A DNA stretch of 64,000 nucleotides from Chionoecetes opilio (taxonomy: Eukaryota > Arthropoda > Malacostraca > Decapoda > Majidae), in contig JACEEZ010003605.1 in the NCBI GenBank assembly GCA_016584305.1, positions 92,001 to 156,000 on the forward strand. The letters are read 5' to 3'. Under the pieces are notes generated by a model, which searched no databases, was not told where the DNA came from, and was given only the letters and a program-made list of their open reading frames with translations. A program made the translations under genes and the position numbers. Below, piece after piece: positions 46,660 to 56,227 of the stretch (position 1 is the first letter of the stretch; each line of letters begins with the position of its first letter).

Positions 46660-46984
46660 TAGTAAGCTTCGTTGGGGAGGCACTAGGCTGCTCAATTTGG
46701 CATTACGAAAGGTTCCAAACTATGGTATCGATACATACAAACAGCGGCGCAAAAGACGACTGAGAAATTGGCTTTGTTGTTAGTGATGGAAATGGCCGCT
46801 CATTGGTAAGGATCCCAACGAAAGGGAACGACTGAGAAATCGGCCCTAAATCAATGCTCTATTCACTCCTATGCTGCTGACTCTACCCTGCATTTTTCAA
46901 TGTCGTTCATTACCGTAGATAACACTAACGTCGCCAGGACAACGTTTTTTTCTATTTACAGACATACATCTGGTGGCGTTAATA

Positions 46985-47187
46985 CAGTCGACCCTCGATT
47001 TAACGGACCTCAATTTAACGGACTTCGGATTTAACGGACTCCATTCGTGAGACAAACTTGCAGGCAAGAATGGCATATCAGACCACTTATCGCCGCTCGA
47101 ATCGTCAACTCAACATAATTTTTTTCTTTTTATTTTGGAATGCTTGGGTTTTAAGGAGTTTTAATGTATCCGATATTAAGATATACA
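46985..47187 (+). mobile_element. PogoG left end
   Basis: The terminus CAGTCGACCCTCGATTTAAC preceded by TA, with three TTTAACGGAC words, is a pogo-type end. The element is interrupted by PogoF copy 2 at 47188; its right end was not found. The Tigger N-terminus at 49152 may belong to it. Confidence 0.65.
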
Positions 47188-47295
47188 CTACCCTCCCGAG
47201 TTTCACGCTATGCGAGTTTCGCGATCCTCGAGTTTCGCGCCGAGTCCTAAATTCTTACCATCCCGACTTTCGCGCATTATATCCCCGAGTTTCGC

Positions 47296-47296
<1 letters not shown>

Positions 47297-47352
<56 letters not shown>

Positions 47353-47769
47353 TGTGCCTACAGCGCCGTTAGGCAGTGACCTCCAGGAGTGGGATGGTAG
47401 GCCCTGAAGATTAACTTGAGGGCTGTGATGGTTGACCCTCGCCTGTGGTGGCGCAGACAGAATTTCTATAGTGACGCCTGTGATTAGAGGCTCATGCCGC
47501 CCCCTGTATCCTCCGATGCACTCGCAATCGAAGGTAGAGCTAATGGGCAGCGTGTGGGTGTTCTTAGGCCACTCAACAGTGCAGAGAAAGATTTTAAGTG
47601 GATTTTACAGCCCTTATCAAGGATCGAACTCGGATCACCGAGAACGCCACTCGGAGACTTCTTCTTCTTCTTGTGACCTTTTCTGCTTAGTATCACTTTG
47701 TAGGTCGTCTGTCAAGCTCGTGCTCGAGCTTGACATATATCTTGATGCTACCCACTCTGCTACCGCCTC
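47297..47769 (-). mobile_element. SINE-A in PogoF copy 2
   Basis: The minus-strand tRNA-like head (GGCGGTAGCAGAGTGG) and body match other SINE-A copies; the tail is TG/CA repeat and a 43-base poly-T. About 85 bases at 47661-47745 (CTTCTTCTTCTTGTGACC to CTTGATG) are inserted in the head between the A and B boxes. Confidence 0.75.
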
Positions 47770-47849
47770 CCATAAGAGACGTACGGGACACGTCTTCCTA
47801 CCTTCCTGCTTAGTGTAGTATTATAATAGGCTTAGTATAGCTGTATGTA

Positions 47850-48358
47850 GTTTTGCTTTGTTTTTTTCCATTTGTTTGTGTTTTTCTCTACAGGAGCAGC
47901 CGGTGTCGCATAAGATAGGTAACACCTCAAAATAAGTAGCACCTTACCTTACTTATTTACCACAAAATACTCCTTTATAAGTGATTAACCATGACGTGTG
48001 TGGTACTGTGGTTTCTGGAGGTACTGGAGGAGACGAGAGAAGAGAGGAAGGCATTGTGACAGTGTTATTGTCATATAACACTGTCACACAACCATCAGCT
48101 GACAAGATATGTGTCAAGCTCACTCACTCAGACCAAAACAGCATCTGCTGGGTGACTCCCAACTCAAGCTCAATCTCAAGCTCCTCTCCTCCCTCCTCTT
48201 CTCTACGTAGTGTTGGCCGAAGCCACCACCCCGGGAGGCGGGTCACAAACCCTAGGCTAACACCCAGTACCCATTCACTGCTGGGTGGACAGGGGCTTGG
48301 GGAATTTTCAGGATATTTTTTGGGGGAAAAAGTGAGTCTTATAAGCTGTAAAATACGG
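47850..48358. mobile_element. TIR-L element copy 3, right part
   Basis: From the stretch resembling 50230-50430 (CTCTACAGGAGCAGCCG, GTGTTGGCCGAAGCCACCAC, GTACCCATTCACTG) to the TIR-L terminus GAGTCTTATAAGCTGTAAAA then TACGG at 48358. It is inverted relative to the left arm of copy 4. The left terminus was not recognised. Confidence 0.6.
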
Positions 48359-48364
48359 TAGGTA

Positions 48365-48478
48365 CACAGCCCTCAAGTTAACCTCCAGGGCCTACCATCC
48401 CACCCTTGGAGGTCACTGCATAACGGCGCTGTAGGCACACACACACACACACCAAAAAAAAAAAAAAAAAAAAAAAAA
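48365..48478 (+). mobile_element. SINE-A tail fragment
   Basis: Only the last about 110 bases of SINE-A are present (CAGCCCTCAAGTTAACCTCC to GGCGCTGTAGG), followed by a CA array and poly-A. The head is missing because TIR-L ends immediately to the left. Confidence 0.8.
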
Positions 48479-48591
48479 AACCCGGACTAAATAAGCATTT
48501 TTACAGGGTTTATAATACCCGAGTTTCGCGATCCGCGAGTTTCGCGCTATGCCTCCGGAAGAAAGCAGGCGCGAAACTCGGGAGGGTAGTG

Positions 48592-49151
48592 TATATGGTA
48601 AGAGCTTGTGTTGCTGGTGATTTAGTTGTAGAAGGTGTGTATATGGGTTAAAATAGTGAATATTACTACGTATTACAATTTCTTGACTTCTTCTTGTGAC
48701 CTCTTTCTCTTAAGTTTCGCTTCGTAGGTCCTCTCCTCTCCTCTAGTGTTGGCCGAAGCTTCCACCCCGGAAGATTGTAAACTGTCACACACACACAGCT
48801 GTTCTGCACTGTTTTCGTCGATGGTAAACAAACATGGCTCCGACACAAAGGCAGGCTATCGCTGCTATACACTTACTTATGTATATTGTCAATCGTAGAC
48901 AAGCATAACTAGCTAAAAACGTGCATGGATGCGTTCATGGTTTGCTCGTCGGAACTCGTCAGACTCGTCCTGTGACATCGATGGAAAAAGTGCTAGTGTG
49001 ACGGCGCCTTCCAATGTCCGCCAGTCGGAGCGCATAGTACATGTTTATGGCAGTTGGAGCGCATGTTTTCAAGCTAAGTTTAAGCTGTGTTCGCCTGTTT
49101 TTTGGTGTTTTTTTATGCTTATTTAGACTTATTCAGTGCAGTGAAGTTATT
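48592..49151. other. unassigned stretch, probably transposon leader
   Basis: No coding or termini recognised. 48680-48780 repeats the CTTCTTGTGACCTCTTTCTC / GTGTTGGCCGAAGC words found in TIR-L copies. The part from 48860 leads into the Tigger N-terminus and may be its 5' leader. Confidence 0.5.
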
Positions 49152-49440
49152 ATGGCATCAAAAGAGAAGGGAAGTAGTAAAAGAAAGTGTGTGAATCTAA
49201 GTATTGCAGAGAAATTTGAACGCATTAAGCTGGAATCATGTTTCTGTCGCCCGGGTGTGTGACAAGTATGGAGTAAAGAAACAAACAGTGAGTGATATTC
49301 GCAAGTCTAAGGACAAACTCAGAGAATATGCTATGACATTCAATGTTGATGCAAGTAAGGATAGGAAATGAGTAATACATTTTCGACAACACATGAAATT
49401 TCCTCAGAGTGTAGTCCTACATGTGTCTTACATGTCTAAC
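49152..49440 (+). pseudogene. Tigger/pogo transposase N-terminal fragment
   Basis: From the ATG at 49152 the frame reads MASKEKGSSKRKCVNLSIAE, then KFERIKLE, and after a one-base slip near 49235 continues VCDKYGVKKQTVSDIRKSKD, then KLREYAMTFNVD. This is the CENP-B-type N-terminal helix-turn-helix of a Tigger transposase, related to but distinct from the PogoB protein (VSDIRKSKDKL against LSDIRRSKDKL). A TGA near 49369 stops the frame, and the catalytic domain is absent. The rest up to 49741 shows nothing I recognise, apart from an alanine-codon-like GCTGCTGCCGCGGCC patch near 49448. Confidence 0.7.
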
Positions 49441-50432
49441 GACAACACTGCTGCTGCCGCGGCCGCGCGCGCTGCCAGGCGTGGATGAGTGCCTTGCTTG
49501 TATTTTCATCATTACATATATTTATATGAATAATAGGCATTAAAATGCGATAATATGTCTACACTCACCTAGAATGATGATATTTCTTAGCATACCAAGC
49601 AGTAACGAGTGAGCCTGGAGACTTACTACCTCTTTTAATACCAGTTCCGAGCAGTCGTGGGCGAGCGTGCCAAATCCAATTTGCAATTGCCTTTTACTTT
49701 AGCCATAATTTCAATTGCAATTTCCGGGGAAAATTTGAATACAGTAAACCATTTCTTATTTTAACTAATTGGGGGGAGACCTGGGTCGAATTAGCCAAAA
49801 GTCTGAATTATCTGATGGTGGCCATAAAATTTGCATTTTATGTTTTTGCTACAATTATTTATATATTTTTTGGTTATATTTATTGCGCGGTTCAAATGAT
49901 TCTTGATGCATAACATCTCTGTATAAATAACTCTAGCAAAACAGTTATTAGAAAATACCCACTCACAGTACCCTCCCGAGTTTCACGCATGCTTTCTTCC
50001 GAAAGCATAGCACTAAACTCGAGGATCGTGAAACTTGGGTATTGAAAACACTGAAAAAATGCTTATTTATTCCGGTGTGAGGTGTACCTACCATATTTTA
50101 CGGCTTATAAGACTCACTTTTCCACCAAATAAATACTTTGAAAATGCCCCGAGCCCCTGTCCACCCACCAGTGAATGGGTACCGGGTGTTAGCTGGGGGT
50201 TTGTGACCCGCTTCCCGGGGTGGTGGCTTCGGCCAACACTAAAGGAGAGGAGGAGGAAGAGGAGGAAGAGGAGAGATCTACAAAGCTATACTTGATCTTG
50301 ATCTTGACATTACATGTGATCTATTCTTCATAGGCCAGGCCTTTGAAACGGCTGCTCCTGTAGAGAAAAACACAAACAAGGAAAAAAACAAAACAAAACT
50401 ACATTCAAGCTATACTAAGCCTAATATAATAC

Positions 50433-51074
50433 TGTTACGCCCTGGACCCCAATACACACTCCAGGTGTCTCTGTGAGGCTGTGCAGGGGTAACAGTACCC
50501 GCTGCTTGACTTACTTAAACAGCGACGAGTTCAGTGTGTTAGGGTGGAGCGAGTTGTATATAAATCACGTGGTCAATCAACACACAGGCGAAGGAAACAC
50601 TTTGACTCATTTCTTGCATTTACTGAATATAGAGTACTGGTACAATCAACAGAGTACAAACACGTCAACACCTCCTACTTATTGATGGCCGTCGCAAGGG
50701 AAACGTTACAACCGTCACAACACAAAGGGGTCTGGCGGCCACTCCCTTACCAGCAGCGACGCACGTCTTTCCTTCAGGACGTCTCTTTCCTCACTGCCCG
50801 AGTCACGAGCCAGGAGGCACCCAGCGTGCGTCCTTCTGGGCCCTCTCCCAGCCTCCCACCCGTGCACCTAGAACACACGTCTCCCGGGCCCACTCCCCGC
50901 TCTATACCCCACACCCACCCACCTGCGCTCAAGGTCGCCCCACTAGGTACCCTAACGCGCCACCTCCTCCCAGCTCATACACACAGACACACACACACCA
51001 CACACCCACCACATGCCTCCCCCACCACCTCCACTACCTCCACCACCTCCCCCGCCACCACTACCTGCATAACA
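50433..51074 (-). repeat. LTR, 3' copy (642 bp)
   Basis: Uninterrupted copy. It aligns along its length with 52873-53070 plus 55018-55475. Its downstream edge (minus strand) carries the CA/CCACCT-rich part. The purine tract at about 51075-51090 lies just inside the element. Confidence 0.9.
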
Positions 51075-51092
51075 CTGCCCCCCCCTTTAAAA
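51075..51092 (-). promoter_or_regulatory. polypurine tract
   Basis: On the minus strand TTTTAAAGGGGGGGGCAG directly abuts the 3' LTR, the position at which plus-strand DNA synthesis is primed in LTR elements. Confidence 0.7.
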
Positions 51093-51600
51093 CGTGACCG
51101 TCCTCGGTCACCAATGGCACTACCATTAGCACTTACCACTACGAAAATAAAGGACAATAGCAACATAGCACATGTACAATCAATAATTAAATTTCCTCAT
51201 GCTCATCCATTACATAATCCTCCCACCACAACAACCTCCACCACACCACCACATGGAGTAGACCGCATGCTTCACTCCACATCACCACCACCACATCACC
51301 AACCTCCACCACACCACCACACCACTCCGCTACACACTACCCCGCGCCAATGCCTTGCTGCTCCCTGAGGTACGTAGACCGCACGTCACCTCCACCACCA
51401 CCACCACCACCCCAACCATTACAACCACCACAACCACCATTACCTCCACCCCTTAACCACCAACACCTCCCTTCACCACACCTCTACCACACAACACCCC
51501 TCCACCACCAAAGTTTTACAGCTGCTAGACCCTACATCGCCATCCCCCACCCGCCACTGCAGTGTTGGAAGGTCACACCAGGCAGCCCTCCTCTTCCCCC
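51075..51600. repeat. CCA/ACC-rich internal region
   Basis: Inside the LTR element this stretch is dominated by degenerate CCACCA/ACCACC runs, giving proline/threonine/histidine-rich frames on the plus strand that I take as chance. No gene. Confidence 0.7.
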
Positions 51601-51601
51601 G

Positions 51602-52243
51602 CTAGACCCACCAGCAGGAACACAGAGCTGCAACCACACCCACAGGTGCCACAAAACACAGGGAACTTCCTCCACCCTTGGCTCGCCTCAGAGGTAGCCA
51701 CAGTCCAAGAGTCCACACTCCACTGGACCCCGCAGCTCTCCCCTGTTCCACTGCTCCAGTCTCACGGTGTAAAGGCGCCACGACCCTCCCGACAACCATG
51801 CCCTCCACTGCAAGGCGCCGGTGACGGTGCAACAGGACTTAACAGTCACACGCTGTGGCTGGCTCTGCCTGATAGAGGGCACTTCGGTGCATCCCTCCAC
51901 CATCGTAACAAGCCGTTACTGCCACCTGCCACAGCTTAGGCGAGGGCCACACACTGCGCTCGCCATCCTCCTGAAGGCGCGACAAAGGCAGGTATGGGGA
52001 CGTCCTCTTCATCCTAGCGCTCCGAGGCCTCCACTGCTTGCTGCGCGGCTTCCCACGCTCACCACGCCGGCGTCTCTTCTTCCCGTGGTTCCATACCAAG
52101 GCGAAGTGAGCGGGCCTCTTGCCCTTCCACAGTGGGCGCTTGATCCGCACCCGTCTGGGCAGCAGGCCACCAGCAAGGCCTTTCACGCCTTTTCTGCCGC
52201 TCGCCAGCGCCGCGAATCGGGCCCGACAGGCCCTCCCCGACAT
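51602..52243 (-). pseudogene. decayed downstream part of gag region
   Basis: Minus-strand frames of 134 codons (52243-51839) and 76 codons (51832-51602) follow the gag-like frame. They are arginine- and glycine-rich (KKRRRRGERGKPRSKQW), as the nucleic-acid-binding end of a gag can be, but no zinc knuckle is visible. They overlap the end of the preceding frame and probably result from frame changes in an original longer ORF. Function is not established. Confidence 0.35.
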
Positions 52244-52806
52244 CTTTCCACCAAACTCCGGCGGTCTACGCCGCCCCGAGTGGCCACAGAATGGGCGGCG
52301 ATGCGGTGGGGCGACGAAGGCGGGGTGGGGGAACGAGAAGAGGATGGGGTGGTCGGGACGGGTGGCGTGCCTGCCTCACAGCCCGGCGCGTCTCCCAGAA
52401 ACCCACCCTCTACACCGTCTGCCAGCCACGGGTGCTCCGTGGACTCCACCATGCCGTCGGCTCCTTCCATCTTCCTGTCGGCGACGTACACAGGCAGTAC
52501 TTCCTCTCGCACCTCCGTACTTAAGTCCTGCTTAAGGGCGGCACACATCGCTCCGGTGTACCGCCGCGCATGTTCCCTCGCCTCTCTCACCTCCTTTATC
52601 AGCTCGTTCATATTTTCATTGTTTTTCTCACCTGCCTCTCTCACCTTTTCATTGATTTCCTTAATTTTACTCATCAACGCCCTGAGCATGTTCATCACAG
52701 CTTGACTCGGCTCACCCAAGCCTTGCTCCACGCCTTTGTCTGAGCTTCGAGCTTTGTCTTTGTCATTCAGCTGAGTCAGCCCCACCTCCTCGCCGCTCGA
52801 CGCCAT
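52183..52806 (-). CDS. gag-like protein of the LTR element
   Basis: A 207-codon frame starts at the ATG at 52806, about 65 bases inside the LTR edge, where the first gene of an LTR element is expected. It begins MASSGEEVGLTQLNDKDKAR. Residues about 40-85 are heptad-like and rich in K/E/A (LRALMSKIKEINEKVREAGE, then NNENMNELIKEVREA), a likely coiled coil; the C-terminal third is rich in P and S. I recognise no retroviral capsid motif, so the gag call rests on position and coiled-coil character. It would package element RNA. No enzymatic partner is encoded, so the element would depend on a relative. The reading frame is open, which suggests recent insertion or recent activity. Confidence 0.5.
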   Translation of the reverse strand: MASSGEEVGLTQLNDKDKARSSDKGVEQGLGEPSQAVMNMLRALMSKIKEINEKVREAGEKNNENMNELIKEVREAREHARRYTGAMCAALKQDLSTEVREEVLPVYVADRKMEGADGMVESTEHPWLADGVEGGFLGDAPGCEAGTPPVPTTPSSSRSPTPPSSPHRIAAHSVATRGGVDRRSLVERCRGGPVGPDSRRWRAAEKA

Positions 52807-52849
52807 CTTGGCCGCGTGTTACACCAGCCGGCTCTCACTCTAACACACA

Positions 52850-52872
52850 CCGTTCCACTTCCTGACACCAAC
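52850..52872 (-). promoter_or_regulatory. primer-binding-site-like sequence
   Basis: Immediately inside the 5' LTR (minus strand) lies GT followed by TGGTGTCAGGAAGTGG, starting with TGG as expected for pairing with a tRNA 3' end. Which tRNA was not determined. Confidence 0.55.
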
Positions 52873-53070
52873 TGTTACGCCCTGGACCCCACCACACACT
52901 GCAGGTGTCTCGGTGAGGCTGTGCAGGGGTAACGGTACCCGCTGTTTGACTTACTTAAACAGCGACAGAGTTCGGTATGTTAGAGTGGGCGAGTTGATGT
53001 ATAGTTAACATGGTCAATCAACACATAGGCGAAGGAAACACTTTGACTCATTTCTTGCATTTACTGAATA

Positions 53071-55015
53071 CAGGGAGGTCCCGTTATACGAGCATTCGAT
53101 ATACGAGAATCCGATGATACGAGATGTGTAAATTCGGGTCTATTTTCAATATACGAGATCGAAAATCCAATGCTACGACTTTCAAACTGGGGTGAGTAAA
53201 ATTACCGTTATTTACTAAAGTAAATTACAAGTTATTTACTAAAATTATAAAGTCATTTACTGACTATATGATTTTACCTAAGGTAAATCAGATAATCAAT
53301 CTGAAAATATGATAATTCTGGTGGCTCGGTACGACAGTGTAGCCTACAAAAATTCACATCTCTGGACGATGTACAATGATTCAGATGCGCAGAGACGAGT
53401 TTGTGGGCAGTGGAAGAGTTCTCCGCACCCCTCCCTTGTTCCTTACCTACCCTACCCTCTCGAGTCTATTGTATCACGCGGCAGCACCGAGGATCTTTCC
53501 TCTTCAGCTCCCTTCACACATTCCATAATCGAACCACGATAGCACCACCAATTTGATTATTGACGCTATCGTGAAATTTAACCACGAAAAACGCAGACCA
53601 CGATAGCCTCACAACAATGTCACGCTGCCTGTACGTATGTGTCATGACGGTCGTAAGATGGTCACGATGGAGTCATGACAGCTGTAAGACTATGTCACGA
53701 ATGGAAAATAAATGGTCATTTTGTCGTCACGATAGAGCTACGATAACCACGACAGTGCCATGACGGTGCCATGAACGTACCACGATAGAGTCAAGAGCTA
53801 GCCCCACACGTGGGTGGGGGTTGCCATGGTGATGGAGAAGGAAGGGGGACTATAGAGATGAAGGTGGGAGAAACAGGGTTGTGTTGGTGATGGGGAATGG
53901 GGGAAACGGGGGAGGGGGGTTGTAATAAGAAGGGGGTGTTGTTGTTGGTAAGGAAACGGGGGGGGTGGGGTGGAAAAAGCGTGGTGTTGGTGGGGCTGTT
54001 ACCACGTGCTGATGGGAGTAGTGGGTAGGGAGTGACGGGGGGAGTGTCATCACGTGGTGGTGGGAGTAGGGGGAAGGTAGTCGAGGGGGGAGTGTCACCA
54101 TGTGGTGGTGGGAGTAGAAGGAAGGTAGTCGAGGGGGAGTGTTATCACGTGGTGGTGGGAGTAGGGGGAGTGGAGTCGGGGGTGGGTGGAGGTGAATGAG
54201 AAAGGGGGGGAAGGCAGAAGGGGGTACAAAAAAGGGGGGGAAGGCAGGGATGAAGGAGCGCGTAACGATTTCTTATCGTCACGATAAACATACGGCGATC
54301 ATGATAGTGTCACGAAGCTGCTACATAGATAACGATAGCGTCACGATAGACTTACGATACCGCTGCGTTGGGTACAAAAATCGGGGAGCTTCCCGATTTT
54401 TTAATGCATGCACTAACTTTTCGTGGCCTCGGCCGAGCGCGTCACGAGCGTCACGATCGGTCACGATGGACCCATAACCAGGACCATGACGGCGCTGCTC
54501 ACTGCATTGTTGGCACTTTCGTGGTTCGATTATGGAATGTGTGAAGGGGGCTCAAGTGATCAAGGGGAGGAGGAAGAACTCTAACCCAGTCATCCCTGCA
54601 AACGCAGTCACCCCTGTTTTCTCTCGAGCCTCGGAGAGAGAAAAACAGGGACTCTCAGCTGGCTACGTGCCAGCTTCCTGTCTCCCCACACAACATTACC
54701 ACTTGTGAGTGTTATGCATGTTTTATGTTTAATTAATGTGCAGTTATGTTATTTTGTGTGCTATTTTCTCTTTCAGAATGCTTTTTCTACAGAATAGGTA
54801 GTACAGTGTGGGTAATATAGACGCTGTGTGTTTGTTGTGTTAGCTATAGTTTATTTTAGCTTGAAAAACATGTCTTTTTTTTCTTTTTTTTTAATTGATG
54901 GGGTCCTGGAACCACACCTATATTTTACTATTAGTTATGTGTTTCGTTATACGAGATTTCGCTTTACGAGTATGCCAGGTGGAACCTAACTGCTCGTATC
55001 TTCGGGACCTCCCTG
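53071..55015 (+). mobile_element. PogoE element copy 4, inside the LTR (1,945 bp)
   Basis: Ends CAGGGAGGTCCCGTTATACG and CTTCGGGACCTCCCTG are inverted; TA flanks at 53069-53070 and 55016-55017. Comparison with the intact LTR shows a clean insertion at TA. The longest PogoE copy, it has no transposase; its centre has degenerate CACGAT/ATCGTG-rich stretches and a G-rich stretch at 53810-54240. Confidence 0.9.
53530..53795. repeat. CACGATAG-rich degenerate repeat
   Basis: The word CACGATAG and close variants (CACGACAG, CACGATGG, TACGATAAC) occur roughly every 15-25 bases. A similar stretch in PogoE lies at 54260-54480, and another in copy 3 at 10490-10750. Confidence 0.65.
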
Positions 55016-55742
55016 TATAGAGTACTGGTACAATCAACAGAGTACAAACACGTCAACACCTACGACCTATTGATGGCCGTCGCAAGGGAAACGTTACAAC
55101 CGTCACAACACAAAGGGGTCTGGCGGCCACTCCCTTACCAGCAGCGACGCACGTCTTTCCTTCAGGACATCTCTTTCCTCACTGCCCGAGTCACGAGCCA
55201 GGAGGCACCCAGCGTGCGTCCTTCTGGGCCCTCTCCCAGCCTCCCACCCGTGCACCTAGAACACATGTCTCCCGGGCCCACTCCCCACTCTATACCCCAC
55301 ACCCACCCACCTGCGCTCAAGGTCAACCCTCTTGGCACCCTCACGCGCCACCTCCTCCCAGCTCATACACACAGACACACACCCACCACATGCCTCCCCC
55401 ACCACCACTACCTCCACCACCTCCCCCACCACCACTACCTCCACCACCTCCCCCACCACCACTACCTGCATAACAATACTATATTAAGCGGTAGAGGTCA
55501 CAAGAAGAAGAAGCCTACTGAGAAAATTGGTAGATTTTAGTAGAAAATATGTTTATTATTATGATTATTTCTTAGAAATTTCTTTCCAAAATCAGGGTGA
55601 GACTTCCAAGATGCAGCGTCTTATAAGCCGTAAAATACGGCTATTTGACTATAATTTGAGGTATTCGAGAGGTAGGTCTGGCAACCTAAGGCAGCGTGCG
55701 TGACGCCAACGGTAGTAAGAAGTGTCCCGAACGTCTCTTAGG

Positions 55743-56068
55743 GGAGGCGGTAGCAGAGTGGTTAGCGTCTCCGAGTGGCGTTCTCGATGACCGAGTTCAA
55801 TCCTTGATGAGGGCTGTAAAATCCACTTAAAATCTTTCTGTGCTCTGTCAAGTGGCCTAAGAACACTCACATGCTCTACATTAAATCTACCTTCATTGCG
55901 AGTGCATTAGAGGACACAGGTGAGCGGTATGAGCCTCTAATCACAGGCGTCAGTATAAAAATCCAACCTGCGCCACTACGGGCGAGGGCCAACCATCACA
56001 GCCCTTGAATAAACCTCCAGGGCCTACCATCCCACCCCTGGAGGTCACTGCCTAACGGCGCTATAGGA

Positions 56069-56102
<34 letters not shown>

Positions 56103-56104
56103 AA
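55743..56104 (+). mobile_element. SINE-A in PogoF copy 3
   Basis: A clear head (GGCGGTAGCAGAGTGGTTAG), a B-box region with one change (GAGTTCAATCC), the full body and a CA plus poly-A tail (24 A). It sits in the same position relative to the PogoF terminus as in copy 2. Confidence 0.85.
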
Positions 56105-56227
56105 GTGTACGAAGCAAGGCGAAACTTGGGGAGATAATGCGTGAAAGTCAGGATGGTAAGAATTTAGGACTCAGCCGAAACTCGAGGATCGCAAAAGTCG
56201 GATAGCGTGAAACTCGGGAGAGTACTG

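Larger units (their letters stand above)
40677..46846. mobile_element. PIF/Harbinger-like shell with TAA duplications
   Basis: It begins GGGCCGATTTCTCAG at 40677 and ends with the exact complement CTGAGAAATCGGCCC at 46846; TAA is present at 40674-40676 and 46847-46849. Both subterminal regions repeat the words GGTAAGGATCCCAACGAA and CTGAGAAAT/ATTTCTCAG. The 3-bp TWA duplication and GGGCC start fit PIF/Harbinger elements. Two PogoA copies and one PogoI are nested in it. The remaining body (40860-41889, 45324-46164) has no transposase that I recognise. Confidence 0.7.
47188..48591. mobile_element. PogoF element copy 2
   Basis: Left end CACTACCCTCCCGAGTTTCA and right end GAAACTCGGGAGGGTAGTG are inverted copies with TA outside. 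Left and right arms carry several GAGTTTCGCG words. Inside are a minus-strand SINE-A, a TIR-L end at 48358, and a plus-strand SINE-A tail. Confidence 0.85.
50433..55475 (-). mobile_element. non-autonomous LTR retrotransposon with TSD ATAC
   Basis: Two long terminal repeats (50433-51074, and 52873-55475 interrupted by PogoE) start TGTTACGCC and end GCATAACA, so TGTTA/TAACA close each LTR. ATAC stands at 50429-50432 and 55476-55479. Transcription is on the minus strand: a primer-binding-like TGGTGTCAGGAAGTGG follows the right-hand LTR inward, a gag-like frame follows, and a purine run (AAAGGGGGGGG) abuts the left-hand LTR. No protease, reverse transcriptase or integrase was found. Confidence 0.85.
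52873..55475 (-). repeat. LTR, 5' copy, interrupted by PogoE
   Basis: 52873-53070 and 55016-55475 are collinear with the intact LTR at 50433-51074. The break is at GAATA/TAGAG with a TA duplication. One extra CACCACTACCT unit is present near the end. Confidence 0.9.
50091..55640. mobile_element. TIR-L element copy 4, split by an LTR retrotransposon
   Basis: The left end CCATATTTTACGGCTTATAA follows TA, and the right end GTCTTATAAGCCGTAAAATA then CGG at 55640 is its inverted copy. Its own sequence is 50091-50428 and 55480-55640. The left arm includes a GAGGA-rich run at 50243-50273. The LTR element duplicated ATAC within it. Confidence 0.75.
49976..56227. mobile_element. PogoF element copy 3, with nested insertions
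   Basis: Left end CAGTACCCTCCCGAGTTTCA, right end GAAACTCGGGAGAGTACTG; orientation opposite to copy 2, with the SINE-A arm on the right. Subterminal words (ACTCGAGGATCG and CGAGGATCGCAAAAG) pair. TA is present on the right; the left flank reads CA, possibly mutated. TIR-L copy 4 is inserted in it. Confidence 0.75.

Noticed and set aside
50544..51368. 274-codon plus-strand frame rich in H, P and T
   Set aside because: It is antisense to the LTR element, covers an LTR and a CCA-rich simple stretch, and has no recognisable domain.
51821..52705. 294-codon plus-strand frame
   Set aside because: It is antisense to the gag-like frame, whose position and coiled coil fit the element's orientation better; low-complexity composition explains the open frame.
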